The translations under genes were made by a program, and so were the position numbers. Below are positions 22,264-31,287 of a stretch of DNA of 64,000 nucleotides, piece by piece. How positions within the stretch are numbered: the stretch's first letter is position 1; the number at the start of each line of letters is the position of its first letter. A model generated the notes under the pieces. That model had not been told where the DNA came from, searched no databases, and saw only the letters and a list, made by a program, of their open reading frames with translations. Origin of the DNA: Actinomycetota bacterium. Its GTDB lineage: Bacteria; Actinomycetota; Actinomycetes; S36-B12. The stretch spans positions 1 to 64,000 of the forward strand of contig JAUXRN010000193.1 in assembly GCA_030681835.1 (NCBI GenBank). The letters run 5' to 3'.

Positions 22264-23099
22264 GCGGGCACGTCCTGCCGCTCCAGGGCTCCGTCGACCG
22301 TTGGGCCGGCGGAGAGGTCACGGCGTCGGCGCGGTGCGTCCTCGCGCCCAACCCGTCGCCGTGGACCCTCGACGGCACCAATACCTGGCTGCTCGGCCCG
22401 CCCGGCTCGGGCGCCGTCGTCATCGTCGATCCGGGGCCGGACCACCCCGGCCACCTCGCCTCGGTGCGCGCGACGGCCGAGGAGCGCGGCGGGGTTGCCC
22501 TGATCTTGCTCACGCACGGGCATCATGACCACGCCGAGGGGGCCGGGAGGCTCGCTCGGGAGGTAGGTGCCCCGGTGCGTGCGTGGGATCCGCAGCACCG
22601 GCTCGGCGACGAGGGCCTGGCCGACGGCGACGTCATCGACATGGGTGACTGGCGCATCGACGTCGTCGGAACCCCGGGCCACACCAGCGACAGCGTGTGC
22701 CTGGTGCTCCCGCACGACGGCAGCCTGCTCACCGGCGACACCGTCCTGGGGCGGGGGACATCGCTCGTCGCCTGGCCCGACGGCCATCTTGGCGACTACC
22801 TCGCCAGCCTGCGGAGGCTGCGCGATCGACTCGACAGCGGTGCCCATGACGCGGGCAGCATCGACCGCCTGCTGCCGGGTCACGGCCCCGTCCTGGCGGA
22901 CCCGATGGGCGCTATCGATGCGTACCTGGACCATCGCCTGGCCCGGCTGGCCGAGGTCGCCGATGTCGTGGCCCGGGGGGTCACCGATCCGGCGTCCATC
23001 GTGGCGACCGTGTATGCCGATGTGCCCCGCGAGGTCTGGCCGGCCGCGGAGATGAACGTGCGTGCGCAGCTGGAGTACCTGGGCCTTCAACGGGGCTAG
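22260..23099 (+). CDS. MBL-fold metallo-hydrolase
   Basis: ILLTHGHHDHAEGAGRLA; TPGHTSDSVCLVLP; TGDTVLG. Confidence 0.93.
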   Translation: MSGHVLPLQGSVDRWAGGEVTASARCVLAPNPSPWTLDGTNTWLLGPPGSGAVVIVDPGPDHPGHLASVRATAEERGGVALILLTHGHHDHAEGAGRLAREVGAPVRAWDPQHRLGDEGLADGDVIDMGDWRIDVVGTPGHTSDSVCLVLPHDGSLLTGDTVLGRGTSLVAWPDGHLGDYLASLRRLRDRLDSGAHDAGSIDRLLPGHGPVLADPMGAIDAYLDHRLARLAEVADVVARGVTDPASIVATVYADVPREVWPAAEMNVRAQLEYLGLQRG

Positions 23100-23115
23100 C
23101 TGCGCTCACTCCTCG

Positions 23116-23790
23116 CTAGCGGGCTCGGCGGCCCAGTCGCTCGACGTCCAGGATCAGCACCTGCCGGGTCTCCAGCCGGATCCAGCCGCGCTGGGCGAAG
23201 TCGGCGAGCGCCTTGTTGACCGTCTCGCGGGAAGCGCCGACGAGCTGGGCCAGCTCCTCCTGCGTCATGTCATGGGTGACCATGAGCCCCTCGGGCGTGA
23301 CCGTGCCGAACTTCTCGCCGAGGTCCATGAGGGCCTTCGCGACCCGGCCCGGGACGTCGGAGAAGACCAGGTCGGCCATGGCCTCGTTCGTGCGGCGCAG
23401 CCGCCGGGCCAGTGCCTGGAGCAGCGCTGCCGCGATCTCGGGCCGTCCCGCCAGCCAAGGGCGGAGCTGCTCGTTGCCGATCCCGAGCACGACCGCATCG
23501 GTGAGGGCCGTGGCCGTGGACGTGCGCAATCCCGGGTCGAACAGGCTCAGTTCGCCGAAGTTCTCGCCGGGCCCGAGTACCCCGAGCAGGGTCTCGCGGC
23601 CGTCGGCCGACGTCTGGCCCAGCTTCACCTTGCCGTCGATGATGATGTACATCCGGTCGCCCGGCTCGCCCTCGTTGAACAGGGCCTCGCCCCGGGGCAC
23701 CAATGTCTCGCGCAGCGAGGCTCGCAGGGCCGCCGCGTCCTCGGGATCGAGGGCAGCGAACAGCGGTGCCTGCATGAAGACGTCGTCCAT
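23116..23790 (-). CDS. crp: Crp/Fnr-family cyclic-nucleotide-type regulator
   Basis: cNMP fold GENFGELSLFDPGLRTSTATAL; HTH TQEELAQLVGASRETVNKALADF. Confidence 0.94.
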   Translation of the reverse strand: MDDVFMQAPLFAALDPEDAAALRASLRETLVPRGEALFNEGEPGDRMYIIIDGKVKLGQTSADGRETLLGVLGPGENFGELSLFDPGLRTSTATALTDAVVLGIGNEQLRPWLAGRPEIAAALLQALARRLRRTNEAMADLVFSDVPGRVAKALMDLGEKFGTVTPEGLMVTHDMTQEELAQLVGASRETVNKALADFAQRGWIRLETRQVLILDVERLGRRAR

Positions 23791-23880
23791 GCTGTGCCCC
23801 CTCCCGAAGTGCCGCAATCCTAGTGGGGTGTCGGTCGCCGGCTCGCCGGGAGCATGGGACGTCCCGCATACAGTTGCCGC

Positions 23881-24591
23881 ATGCCCGAAGCGCCCACCGT
23901 CGACCTGGCGACGCGCCGCCGGCGTGCCCGCAAGGTGCTGGGCGTGCTCACGGATACCTACCCCGATGTGCACTGCGAACTCGACTTCACCACCCCCCTC
24001 GAGCTCCTGGTCGCCACCGTCCTGAGCGCCCAGTGCACAGACCAGCGGGTCAATTCGGTGACCCCGGCCCTCTTCACGCGCTACCCAACGGCTGCGGACT
24101 ATGCGTCTGCTGACCTGCTTGAGGTGGAGCAACTGATCGCGCCGACCGGGTTCTTCCGGCAGAAGGCCCGCACGCTGGTCGCGATCGGACAGCATCTGTG
24201 CGCCCGGTTCGGCGGCGAGGTGCCGGCCCGGCTGAAGGACCTGGTCACCCTGCCCGGCGTCGGCCGCAAGACCGCCAACGTCGTGCTCGGCGAGGCGTTC
24301 GGCATCCCCGGCATCACGGTCGACACCCACCTCGGCCGGCTGGCCCGCCGGCTCGGCTGGACCGAGCACGAGGACCCGGAGAAGGTCGAGGCAGAACTGC
24401 AGGGCCTGTTCGCCCGCAAGGACTGGACCCGGATGTCACAGCTGGTCATCTGGCACGGCCGGCGGCGCTGCCATGCCCGCCGCCCGGCGTGCGGTGCCTG
24501 CCCGGTCGCCCGGTGGTGCCCGTCCTTCGGCGAGGGCCCGACCGACCCGGCCGAGGCGTTCCGACTGGTCCGCGACTCCGGACGCGGCTGA
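23881..24591 (+). CDS. nth: endonuclease III
   Basis: [35 protein letters not shown]; Cys cluster [17 protein letters not shown]. Confidence 0.97.
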   Translation: MPEAPTVDLATRRRRARKVLGVLTDTYPDVHCELDFTTPLELLVATVLSAQCTDQRVNSVTPALFTRYPTAADYASADLLEVEQLIAPTGFFRQKARTLVAIGQHLCARFGGEVPARLKDLVTLPGVGRKTANVVLGEAFGIPGITVDTHLGRLARRLGWTEHEDPEKVEAELQGLFARKDWTRMSQLVIWHGRRRCHARRPACGACPVARWCPSFGEGPTDPAEAFRLVRDSGRG

Positions 24592-25274
24592 TGACGGAGT
24601 GGCGGCGGATGGGCTCCGTCGACATCAAGGCGCAGGCTCAGTTGCCGGACTGGCTGGCCGGGCTGTCGGGCATGCTCGCCACGACCCGGGCCGAGGACCT
24701 GACTCGCTTCATCCCTCCCCATGGCGAGGGCCGGCACTCGGCCGTCCTGATCCTCTTCGGGGAATCCGAGGCCGGTCCGGACCTCCTCCTGATCCAGCGG
24801 TCGAGCACGATGCGCAGCCATGCCGGGCAGCCGGCGTTTCCCGGGGGTGCCGTCGATGAGGCCGACGAGGATGCGTCGGCCGCCGCTTTGCGCGAGGCAC
24901 AGGAGGAGACCGGCCTGGATCCGGCCGGCGTGCTCGTGTTCGGGGCACTTCCGGACCTCTGGGTCCCCGTCACCGGCTTCGTCGTTACGCCCGTGCTCGG
25001 CTGGTGGCGGGAGCCGTCGCCGGTCCGGGCGCAGGACCCGGCCGAGGTGGAGAGCGTCCACCGGGTGCCCTTCGCCGAGCTGATCGACCCGGCAAACCGG
25101 TGCCGGGTGCTGCACCCGTCCGGCTATATCGGTGCGGGGTTCACCGTGGCCGACCTGGTCGTGTGGGGGTTCACCGCCGGGCTGATCGCTGGGCTCCTGG
25201 ACCGGCTGGGCTGGGCCGTGCCGTGGGACGAGACCCGCATGATCGCGCTGCCCGAGGAGCTGCTCGAGCCGTGA
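24591..25274 (+). CDS. NUDIX hydrolase (CoA pyrophosphatase-like)
   Basis: MRSHAGQPAFPGGAVDEADED; ALREAQEETGLDPAGV. Confidence 0.9.
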   Translation: MTEWRRMGSVDIKAQAQLPDWLAGLSGMLATTRAEDLTRFIPPHGEGRHSAVLILFGESEAGPDLLLIQRSSTMRSHAGQPAFPGGAVDEADEDASAAALREAQEETGLDPAGVLVFGALPDLWVPVTGFVVTPVLGWWREPSPVRAQDPAEVESVHRVPFAELIDPANRCRVLHPSGYIGAGFTVADLVVWGFTAGLIAGLLDRLGWAVPWDETRMIALPEELLEP

Positions 25275-26464
25275 ACCTCGTCGACTGGATCCTCATCGGC
25301 GCCCTGATCGTCTTCGCGATCGCCGGGTGGCAGCGCGGCTTCGTCTCGGGCGCGCTCTCGTTCGCCGGGTTCCTCGGTGGCGGCATCATCGGGGCATTCA
25401 TCCTCCCGCCGATCGTCGCGGCGACCGGGCTGCCCGACCTCGCCCGCGCCCTGATCGTCGCCGGCGGAGTGCTCCTGATGGCCATCGCGGGCCAGGTGCT
25501 CGCGTCGATCGTGGGGCGGATGGTCCGCGGCACCATGACCTGGAAGCCGGTCCGCGTCGTCGACAACGCTGGCGGCGCCGTCCTCAACGTCCTCGCCCTC
25601 GCGGTCGTCACGTGGATCGTGGTGAGCGCGGTCGCCTATCTCCCGTCCTCGCCCGTGTCCCAGCAGTTGACCGCCTCTCGCGTCCTCGTCGCACTCGACT
25701 CGGTCGTCCCGCCTCCGGTGCGCAATGCCTTCGGCAGCCTGCGCGACCTGGTCGGGTCCTCGGACGTGCCCCGCATCTTCTCCGGCTTCGCGCAGGTGAC
25801 CGGGCCGGACGTGCCGCCGCCGGACTCCGACACCGAGTCCGGTGCCATCCAGGCCGTGCGAGGTTCGGTCGTGCGGGTCAGCGGCGACACCCCTGAGTGC
25901 CGCGACGGGGTCACCGGGTCGGGCTTCGTGGTGTCTGCCCACCGCGTCATCACGAACGCGCACGTCGTGGCGGGGGTTCCTGAGCCGGTCGTCCGGGTCC
26001 GCCTCGACAGCCCAGCGCTGCCCGCGACGGTCGTGTACTTCGATGCCGACGTCGACATCGCGATCCTCGATGTGCCGAGGCTTGATGCCGCGGCGATCCC
26101 CTTCGCACTCGAGTCCGCCCAGACAGGCGACTCGGCGGTCATCGCCGGCTTCCCCGGAGGCGGCCCCTACGCGGTCGAGCCAGCCCGGGTGCGCACGACC
26201 GTCACGGCACGGGGCGACGACATCTACGGCAACGCCGGGGTCGACCGCGAGGTCTACATCGTTCGTGGACTCGTGCGGCCGGGCAACTCCGGCGGCCCGC
26301 TCCTCGACCCGTCCGGTCGGGCCCTCGGCGTGGTGTTCGGCTCCGACGAGGAGGAGCCCGACGTCGGCTACGTCCTGACCGCGGCGCAGGTGGCACCCGC
26401 GGTCGAAGCGGGCCGGTCGGCGACGGACCCGGTCGATACCGGCAGCTGCCGCCTGCGCGACTAG
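25271..26464 (+). CDS. marP: MarP-like membrane serine protease (CvpA-like TM domain plus trypsin-like domain)
   Basis: N-terminal TM segments; NAHVV (His), DVDIAILD (Asp), RPGNSGGPLLD (Ser). Confidence 0.88.
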   Translation: MNLVDWILIGALIVFAIAGWQRGFVSGALSFAGFLGGGIIGAFILPPIVAATGLPDLARALIVAGGVLLMAIAGQVLASIVGRMVRGTMTWKPVRVVDNAGGAVLNVLALAVVTWIVVSAVAYLPSSPVSQQLTASRVLVALDSVVPPPVRNAFGSLRDLVGSSDVPRIFSGFAQVTGPDVPPPDSDTESGAIQAVRGSVVRVSGDTPECRDGVTGSGFVVSAHRVITNAHVVAGVPEPVVRVRLDSPALPATVVYFDADVDIAILDVPRLDAAAIPFALESAQTGDSAVIAGFPGGGPYAVEPARVRTTVTARGDDIYGNAGVDREVYIVRGLVRPGNSGGPLLDPSGRALGVVFGSDEEEPDVGYVLTAAQVAPAVEAGRSATDPVDTGSCRLRD

Positions 26465-28011
26465 CTCGGGACGAGGGCGGTCGGCCGGGCCTCGGCGGGG
26501 TGGGCGGCGCGGGCGGGCAGCAGGGCAAGGGCGACGATGGCCCCGGCGAACGCGACCGCAGCCGCCACGAGGGAGCCGGCCGACAGTCCGTCGACGAACG
26601 CAGCCTGGGCAGCGGCGGCGACTGCCGGGGCCACGTCAGCGGGCAGCGTCCCGGCGACGCCCAGTCCGGCCGCGACCGACTCCTGCACGGTGGCGAGCAC
26701 CTCATCGGGCAGTCCGAGGTTGCCCAGGGCATCGAGCACCGCCGCTCCGTACACGCTCGCGAACACCGAGCCGACGACCGCGACGCCGAGGGTGCCGCCA
26801 AGCTCGCGGGTGGTGTCGTTGACCGCGGAGCCGACACCGGCCTTGGCCGGCGGCAGCGCGCCCATGATCGACTCGGTCGCAGGCCCGGTCGTCAGCCCTA
26901 GGCCGACCGCCATCGTCACCATGCTCGAGACGGTCAAGCCGAGGTACGGCGTGTCGACGTCCACGCGCGAGGCCATGACGAAGCCGAGTGCCATCACGGC
27001 GAGGCCCGTTGCCACGACGGACTTCGTGCCGAAGCGGCGGACGGCGACCATCGCCAGCGGCGACGTGACGCCAGTCGCGACAGCGAACGGCAGCGTGCGC
27101 AGCCCAGCCTCCAGCGGCGAGTAGCCCTGGACGAGCTGCAGGTACTGCGTGATCAGGAATATGAAGCCGAAGAGCGCGAAGAAGGCCGTCGTGACGGACA
27201 GGCTGGCCGCCGTGAAGCGCAGGTTGCGGAAGAGCGTGACGTCCAGCAGCGGGTGCGCGTTGCGTCGCTCCCACACGGCGAACGCCGCGAGCATCACCAG
27301 CCCCGTCGTCCCGGCGACGGCAATGGGAGCGGAGGTCCACCCGCGGTGCGGGGCCTCGATGATCGCCCACACGAGCAGGCCGACCCCGGCAGCCGACAGC
27401 ACGAGCCCGAGGTGGTCCATCGGACCGCTCTGAGGATCGCGCGAGGTGGGCACCAGGACTGCGCCCAGGCCGAGGGCGATGGCCGCGACCGGGAGGTTGA
27501 CCAGGAAGATCGAGCCCCAGGAGAAGTGCTCGAGCAGGTAGCCGCCGGTAACCGGGCCCAGCGCGACAGCAAGCCCCGTGCATGCCGACCAGATCCCGAT
27601 CGCGGTGGCCCGTTCGCGCCTGTCCGTGAACACGGTGACGAGGATCGCCAGCGTCGCCGGGAAGATGAACGCGGCCCCGACGCCCATGAGCGCACGCGCA
27701 CCGATGAGCTGCCCAGAGGTGGTGGCGAACGCGGCGAGCAGCGAGGTGGCGGCGAAGAGGACCAGCCCCAGCTGGAGGGCCAGCTTCCGGCCGAACCTGT
27801 CGCCGAAGTGGCCGAACGCCAGGAGCAGGGCGGCGAAGACCAGCGTGTAGGCGTCCACCACCCACTGGAGCTCGGAGATCGAGGCGTCGAGGTCCTCGCT
27901 CAGGGTCGGCAGGGCGACATTCACGATGGTGTTGTCGATGACGACCATGAGCAGGCTGAGGCACAAGACGGCAAGGATCGCCCACCTCCTGCGATGGGTG
28001 GTCTCGTTCAT
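26461..28011 (-). CDS. DHA2-type MFS drug transporter
   Basis: VVIDNTIVNVALPTLSEDL; LQWVVDAYTLVFAALLLAFGHFGDRFGRK. Confidence 0.93.
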   Translation of the reverse strand: MNETTHRRRWAILAVLCLSLLMVVIDNTIVNVALPTLSEDLDASISELQWVVDAYTLVFAALLLAFGHFGDRFGRKLALQLGLVLFAATSLLAAFATTSGQLIGARALMGVGAAFIFPATLAILVTVFTDRRERATAIGIWSACTGLAVALGPVTGGYLLEHFSWGSIFLVNLPVAAIALGLGAVLVPTSRDPQSGPMDHLGLVLSAAGVGLLVWAIIEAPHRGWTSAPIAVAGTTGLVMLAAFAVWERRNAHPLLDVTLFRNLRFTAASLSVTTAFFALFGFIFLITQYLQLVQGYSPLEAGLRTLPFAVATGVTSPLAMVAVRRFGTKSVVATGLAVMALGFVMASRVDVDTPYLGLTVSSMVTMAVGLGLTTGPATESIMGALPPAKAGVGSAVNDTTRELGGTLGVAVVGSVFASVYGAAVLDALGNLGLPDEVLATVQESVAAGLGVAGTLPADVAPAVAAAAQAAFVDGLSAGSLVAAAVAFAGAIVALALLPARAAHPAEARPTALVPS

Positions 28012-28026
28012 GCTGGCTCCTCGTTG

Positions 28027-28041
28027 TAGAACAACGTTCTA
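28027..28041. promoter_or_regulatory. candidate TetR operator in divergent MFS/TetR promoter
   Basis: TAGAAC-AAC-GTTCTA perfect inverted repeat between divergent genes. Confidence 0.7.
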
Positions 28042-28067
28042 GATATGTAGCACGTTATACTAGACAG

Positions 28068-28664
28068 ATGACGAGCGCGCAAGGCCGGCACCGCACCCCG
28101 AGCACCGATGTCACGGACTCCCTCGTCGCGGCCGCGCTTGAGCTGCTGGAGGAGGAGGGCCCCGACGGGCTCACCGTCCGGGCCGTCGCCGCCCGTGCCG
28201 GCGTGGCACCGATGGGCGTGTATTCGCGCTTCGGCGGGAAGCCGGGCCTCGTCGAGGCGCTCTTCGTGCACGGCTTCGACGAGCTGCATGCCACGATCGC
28301 GGCCAGCCGCGGACGCGACGCGCTTGCCCGCCTGCGCAAGGGCTGCCGCGCCTACCGTTCCTTCGCGGTCGCGCACCCGCACCTGTACCAGCTCATGTTC
28401 CAGAAGATGCTGGAGCTGGACCTGTCCGCCGAGTCGCTCGACACCGCTGCTCAGACGTTCACCCAGCTGGCCGACCGCGTGGCCGACGCCATGGAGGCCG
28501 GCCTGCTCGCGCCTGGCGACCAGGTCGAGGTGGCCCAGCAGGTCTGGAACGGCCTGCATGGAGGCGTCATGCTGGAACTGGCCGGGATCACCTTTGCCGC
28601 CGACCCCGAGCGCACCTTCGGGGCGATGGTCGACTCGTTGCTGCGCGGGCTGGCCACGAAGTAG
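28068..28664 (+). CDS. TetR-family transcriptional regulator
   Basis: N-terminal HTH ALELLEEEGPDGLTVRAVAARAGVAPMGVYSRFGGKPGLVEALF. Confidence 0.92.
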   Translation: MTSAQGRHRTPSTDVTDSLVAAALELLEEEGPDGLTVRAVAARAGVAPMGVYSRFGGKPGLVEALFVHGFDELHATIAASRGRDALARLRKGCRAYRSFAVAHPHLYQLMFQKMLELDLSAESLDTAAQTFTQLADRVADAMEAGLLAPGDQVEVAQQVWNGLHGGVMLELAGITFAADPERTFGAMVDSLLRGLATK

Positions 28665-28682
28665 CCCCGGGAGGCGGTGGCG

Positions 28683-29495
28683 CTAGCAGGTGCCGCCGGC
28701 CCCGAAGTTCTGCGCCCAGTAGGTGCCGTACTCGCTGCCTTCCACGGTGGCGAAGCCCACGCCGAGATGAGTGAACCGTGGTTCGACGATGTTGGTGTAG
28801 TGACCGGCTGAGTCGCGCCACGCCGCCATGACCTCGGCAACGTCGGCCTGCCCCGCAGCGATGTTCTCGCCCCAGGCGCGGGCACCGTCGTAGCCGGCCG
28901 CCTCCATGCGATCCCCGGGGGTGGAGCCGTCCGGCCCGTGGTGGTCGAAGTGGTTGCGTTCGCCCATGAGCTGGGCATACGCCTGCGCGGAACGGTTCAA
29001 GGCCGCGCACAGGCGCACCGGATCCGCCCCGGCCTTCGCCCGCAGGGCGTTGACGTCGCCCAGCATCTCGCGCTGCCAATCCGACGGATCGGCGACCGGG
29101 CCAGCCCCGGGGCTGGTGACCTGGGTGGTGAAGAACGGGGCAGTGGCGCGTACCCGCGCGGTCACCACGAAGGTGCCGGCATCGCCGTAGGTGTGCGTCC
29201 CGGTGGCAGCGCAGGACTGGGGCCTGGCGGCCGCCCGGGCCGTGGAGCACGTGCTCCGCAGGACGGCCTTGCGGCCTTCGCCCCACCGCACCGTGACCGG
29301 CCTGCCCCGGGAGATTCCCACGACCGCCAGCGTCAGTGTCGTGCCCATCTCGGTCTCCACGACCGTGTTGCTTGACACCGCCGGGTAGCGGGTCGCGGCC
29401 GTGGCGGGGGCAGGGAGCGTGGCACAGGCGAGCGCTGCTGCCGAAACAGCGACGGTCAGGACGAGGCGACCCACGGATGAGCGCACGGCATCCAT
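28683..29495 (-). CDS. secreted CAP/SCP-domain protein
   Basis: Signal peptide; MLGDVNALRAKAGADPVRL; WGENIAAGQADVAEVMAAWRDSAGHYTNIVEPRFTHLGVGF. Confidence 0.9.
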   Translation of the reverse strand: MDAVRSSVGRLVLTVAVSAAALACATLPAPATAATRYPAVSSNTVVETEMGTTLTLAVVGISRGRPVTVRWGEGRKAVLRSTCSTARAAARPQSCAATGTHTYGDAGTFVVTARVRATAPFFTTQVTSPGAGPVADPSDWQREMLGDVNALRAKAGADPVRLCAALNRSAQAYAQLMGERNHFDHHGPDGSTPGDRMEAAGYDGARAWGENIAAGQADVAEVMAAWRDSAGHYTNIVEPRFTHLGVGFATVEGSEYGTYWAQNFGAGGTC

Positions 29496-29503
29496 CCTCC
29501 TCC

Positions 29504-29893
29504 TCATTCGGCCAGACGCAGGCACGAACGCCGGACGAGGCCCTCGTCGATGCATGGCGGCAGGCTGGCGGCCCCGTCGAGCGTCGCCATCGCCCGCCTG
29601 GCCAGCCGCTGCGCACCGACGCCGTTGCCGCGTGCCTCGTGCGTCAGCGCGGCACCCCATTGCGCCAGTGCGCGCCATGCGTCGCGCTGCGTTCCTTCGG
29701 CCAGCCGCCACCGAAGCTCGAAGACCTCGTGTGCATGGAACGGCAGCCCATGGGACAGGTATCCCATGGCCGCCCGCCAGGCGGCATCGTCGTTGTCCGC
29801 ATCGCCCGGAAGCACCGGCGGCACGGCCAATGCGGGATCCCCGCCAGAGGGCAGCGGCCGGCCGAGCCGGTCGCGTGGCCGCTCCGCGGTCAT
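29504..29893 (-). CDS. DUF309-like protein
   Basis: YLSHGLPFHAHEVFELRWRLAEGTQRDAWRALAQWGAALTH. Confidence 0.82.
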   Translation of the reverse strand: MTAERPRDRLGRPLPSGGDPALAVPPVLPGDADNDDAAWRAAMGYLSHGLPFHAHEVFELRWRLAEGTQRDAWRALAQWGAALTHEARGNGVGAQRLARRAMATLDGAASLPPCIDEGLVRRSCLRLAE

Positions 29894-30810
29894 CCCCTCG
29901 TCACGCCCGGGAGCCAGTCGAGGAGCGCCGCGGTGAACTCGTCCGGCGACTCCTCGTGCGGGAAGTGGCCCGCATCGAGGTCGATCCGCCGGTAGTCGCC
30001 GCGGACGTACGCATCGCTGCCGTCGACCGAGCCGGGAAGGGTCATCGGGTCGGCCTTGCCGTGCACCTGCAGCACCCGCCGCTGGATGGGGGCTTCCATC
30101 AACGACATGTAGGAGAGCCCGTCCGGCCGCACGGAGGACCGAGCGGCCCAGCGGTGATACTCGATTGCGGTGTGGGCCGTGGGCCAGCGCAGGAAGGCGG
30201 ACCGGTAGACGTCAGCGGTCTGCTCGTCGAGCCATTCGTCGCTCGCGCACCACGAGCGGATGAGGTCGACGACGCGCTGCCCATCGCGTGCCGTGAGCCG
30301 GCGTTCGGGAACGAAGGGAACCTGGAAGCCGAGGGCGTACCCCAGCGCGGCGCGTTGGCGGCCGTTTCGCATCAGCGCACGTCGCAGCTGCCGTGGGTGC
30401 GGCATCGACACGGGCACGATCGCGCGCACCGTGTCAGGCTCGACGACTGCCGTGGACCACGCCCCGAGTCCGCCCCAGCCATGGCCCACGATGACGGCGT
30501 CCTCCTCGCCCAGGCACCGGATGACGCCGGCCACGTCCGCTGCCAGCGTTCGGGGGTCGTAGCCCTCAGGCGGGTGGTCGGACCCCCCGTACCCGCGCAG
30601 GTCCATCGCGATTGCCCGGTAGCCGGCGTCGGCGAGTGCGACGATCTGGCTGCGCCACGTCCACCAGAAGGTCGGGAATCCGTGCAGGAAGAGCACGGCT
30701 GGTCCGTCGCCGGATTCGACAATGTGGAACCGGGCCCCGTTGGCGGAGACATCGCGATGGCTCCACGGACCCGCCGCCCGGATCGCCGCGTCGGGGTCGG
30801 GCAGGGTCAC
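29890..30810 (-). CDS. alpha/beta hydrolase (epoxide hydrolase-like)
   Basis: VLFLHGFPTFWWTWRSQI; MDLRGYGGSDHPPEGYD; VGHGWGG. Confidence 0.9.
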   Translation of the reverse strand: MTLPDPDAAIRAAGPWSHRDVSANGARFHIVESGDGPAVLFLHGFPTFWWTWRSQIVALADAGYRAIAMDLRGYGGSDHPPEGYDPRTLAADVAGVIRCLGEEDAVIVGHGWGGLGAWSTAVVEPDTVRAIVPVSMPHPRQLRRALMRNGRQRAALGYALGFQVPFVPERRLTARDGQRVVDLIRSWCASDEWLDEQTADVYRSAFLRWPTAHTAIEYHRWAARSSVRPDGLSYMSLMEAPIQRRVLQVHGKADPMTLPGSVDGSDAYVRGDYRRIDLDAGHFPHEESPDEFTAALLDWLPGVTRG

Positions 30811-30813
30811 GCG

Positions 30814-31257
30814 CTAGGACTCCTGGGGCGACGTAACGGGCATGACGACGGGGTCCGGGGTCATCTCCGGCGCCACCGCCCCCGAGAGCGCCGCCTTGGT
30901 CTTCTCGAACTCGATCATCGTCAGGTTCGGGCCGCTGGCCTTCTCGAACTGCTGGCGGGCCACCAGCGCGGTGATGGTCCCGGCGATGATCAGCAGGACC
31001 GCGACGATGAGGAAGCCAGCCCACTCCGGCAGGCCCAGGGCAGCGATGCCGAGGGCAAGGGTCACCAGCAGGAACAAGACCGCGAAGATGGCAATGCCGA
31101 GGGTGGCGATGCCCAGGCCTGCGCCTGTGCCGAATCGCTGGCCGGAGGCGCTGATCTCGGTCTTGGCCAGCGCCAGCTGGGCATTGGCGAGCCTCTTGGC
31201 ATCGTCGGCGGCCTTGGTGAGCAGGGCCTTCAGGGATGGCTTGGGTTGGGGCGGCAT
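30814..31257 (-). CDS. phage-holin-family-like membrane protein (actinobacterial holin-X type)
   Basis: ALLTKAADDAKRLANAQLALAKTEI followed by two TM segments. Confidence 0.7.
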   Translation of the reverse strand: MPPQPKPSLKALLTKAADDAKRLANAQLALAKTEISASGQRFGTGAGLGIATLGIAIFAVLFLLVTLALGIAALGLPEWAGFLIVAVLLIIAGTITALVARQQFEKASGPNLTMIEFEKTKAALSGAVAPEMTPDPVVMPVTSPQES

Positions 31258-31287
31258 GACTACCTCCGGCTGGTCAGGTACGTCAGG

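Noticed and set aside
26461-28664. Antibiotic-resistance island
   Set aside because: Only one MFS pump and its TetR regulator; no mobility genes or flanking repeats seen.
30814-31257. Prophage remnant suggested by a holin-like protein
   Set aside because: This actinobacterial holin-X-like family is commonly chromosomal; no other phage genes nearby.
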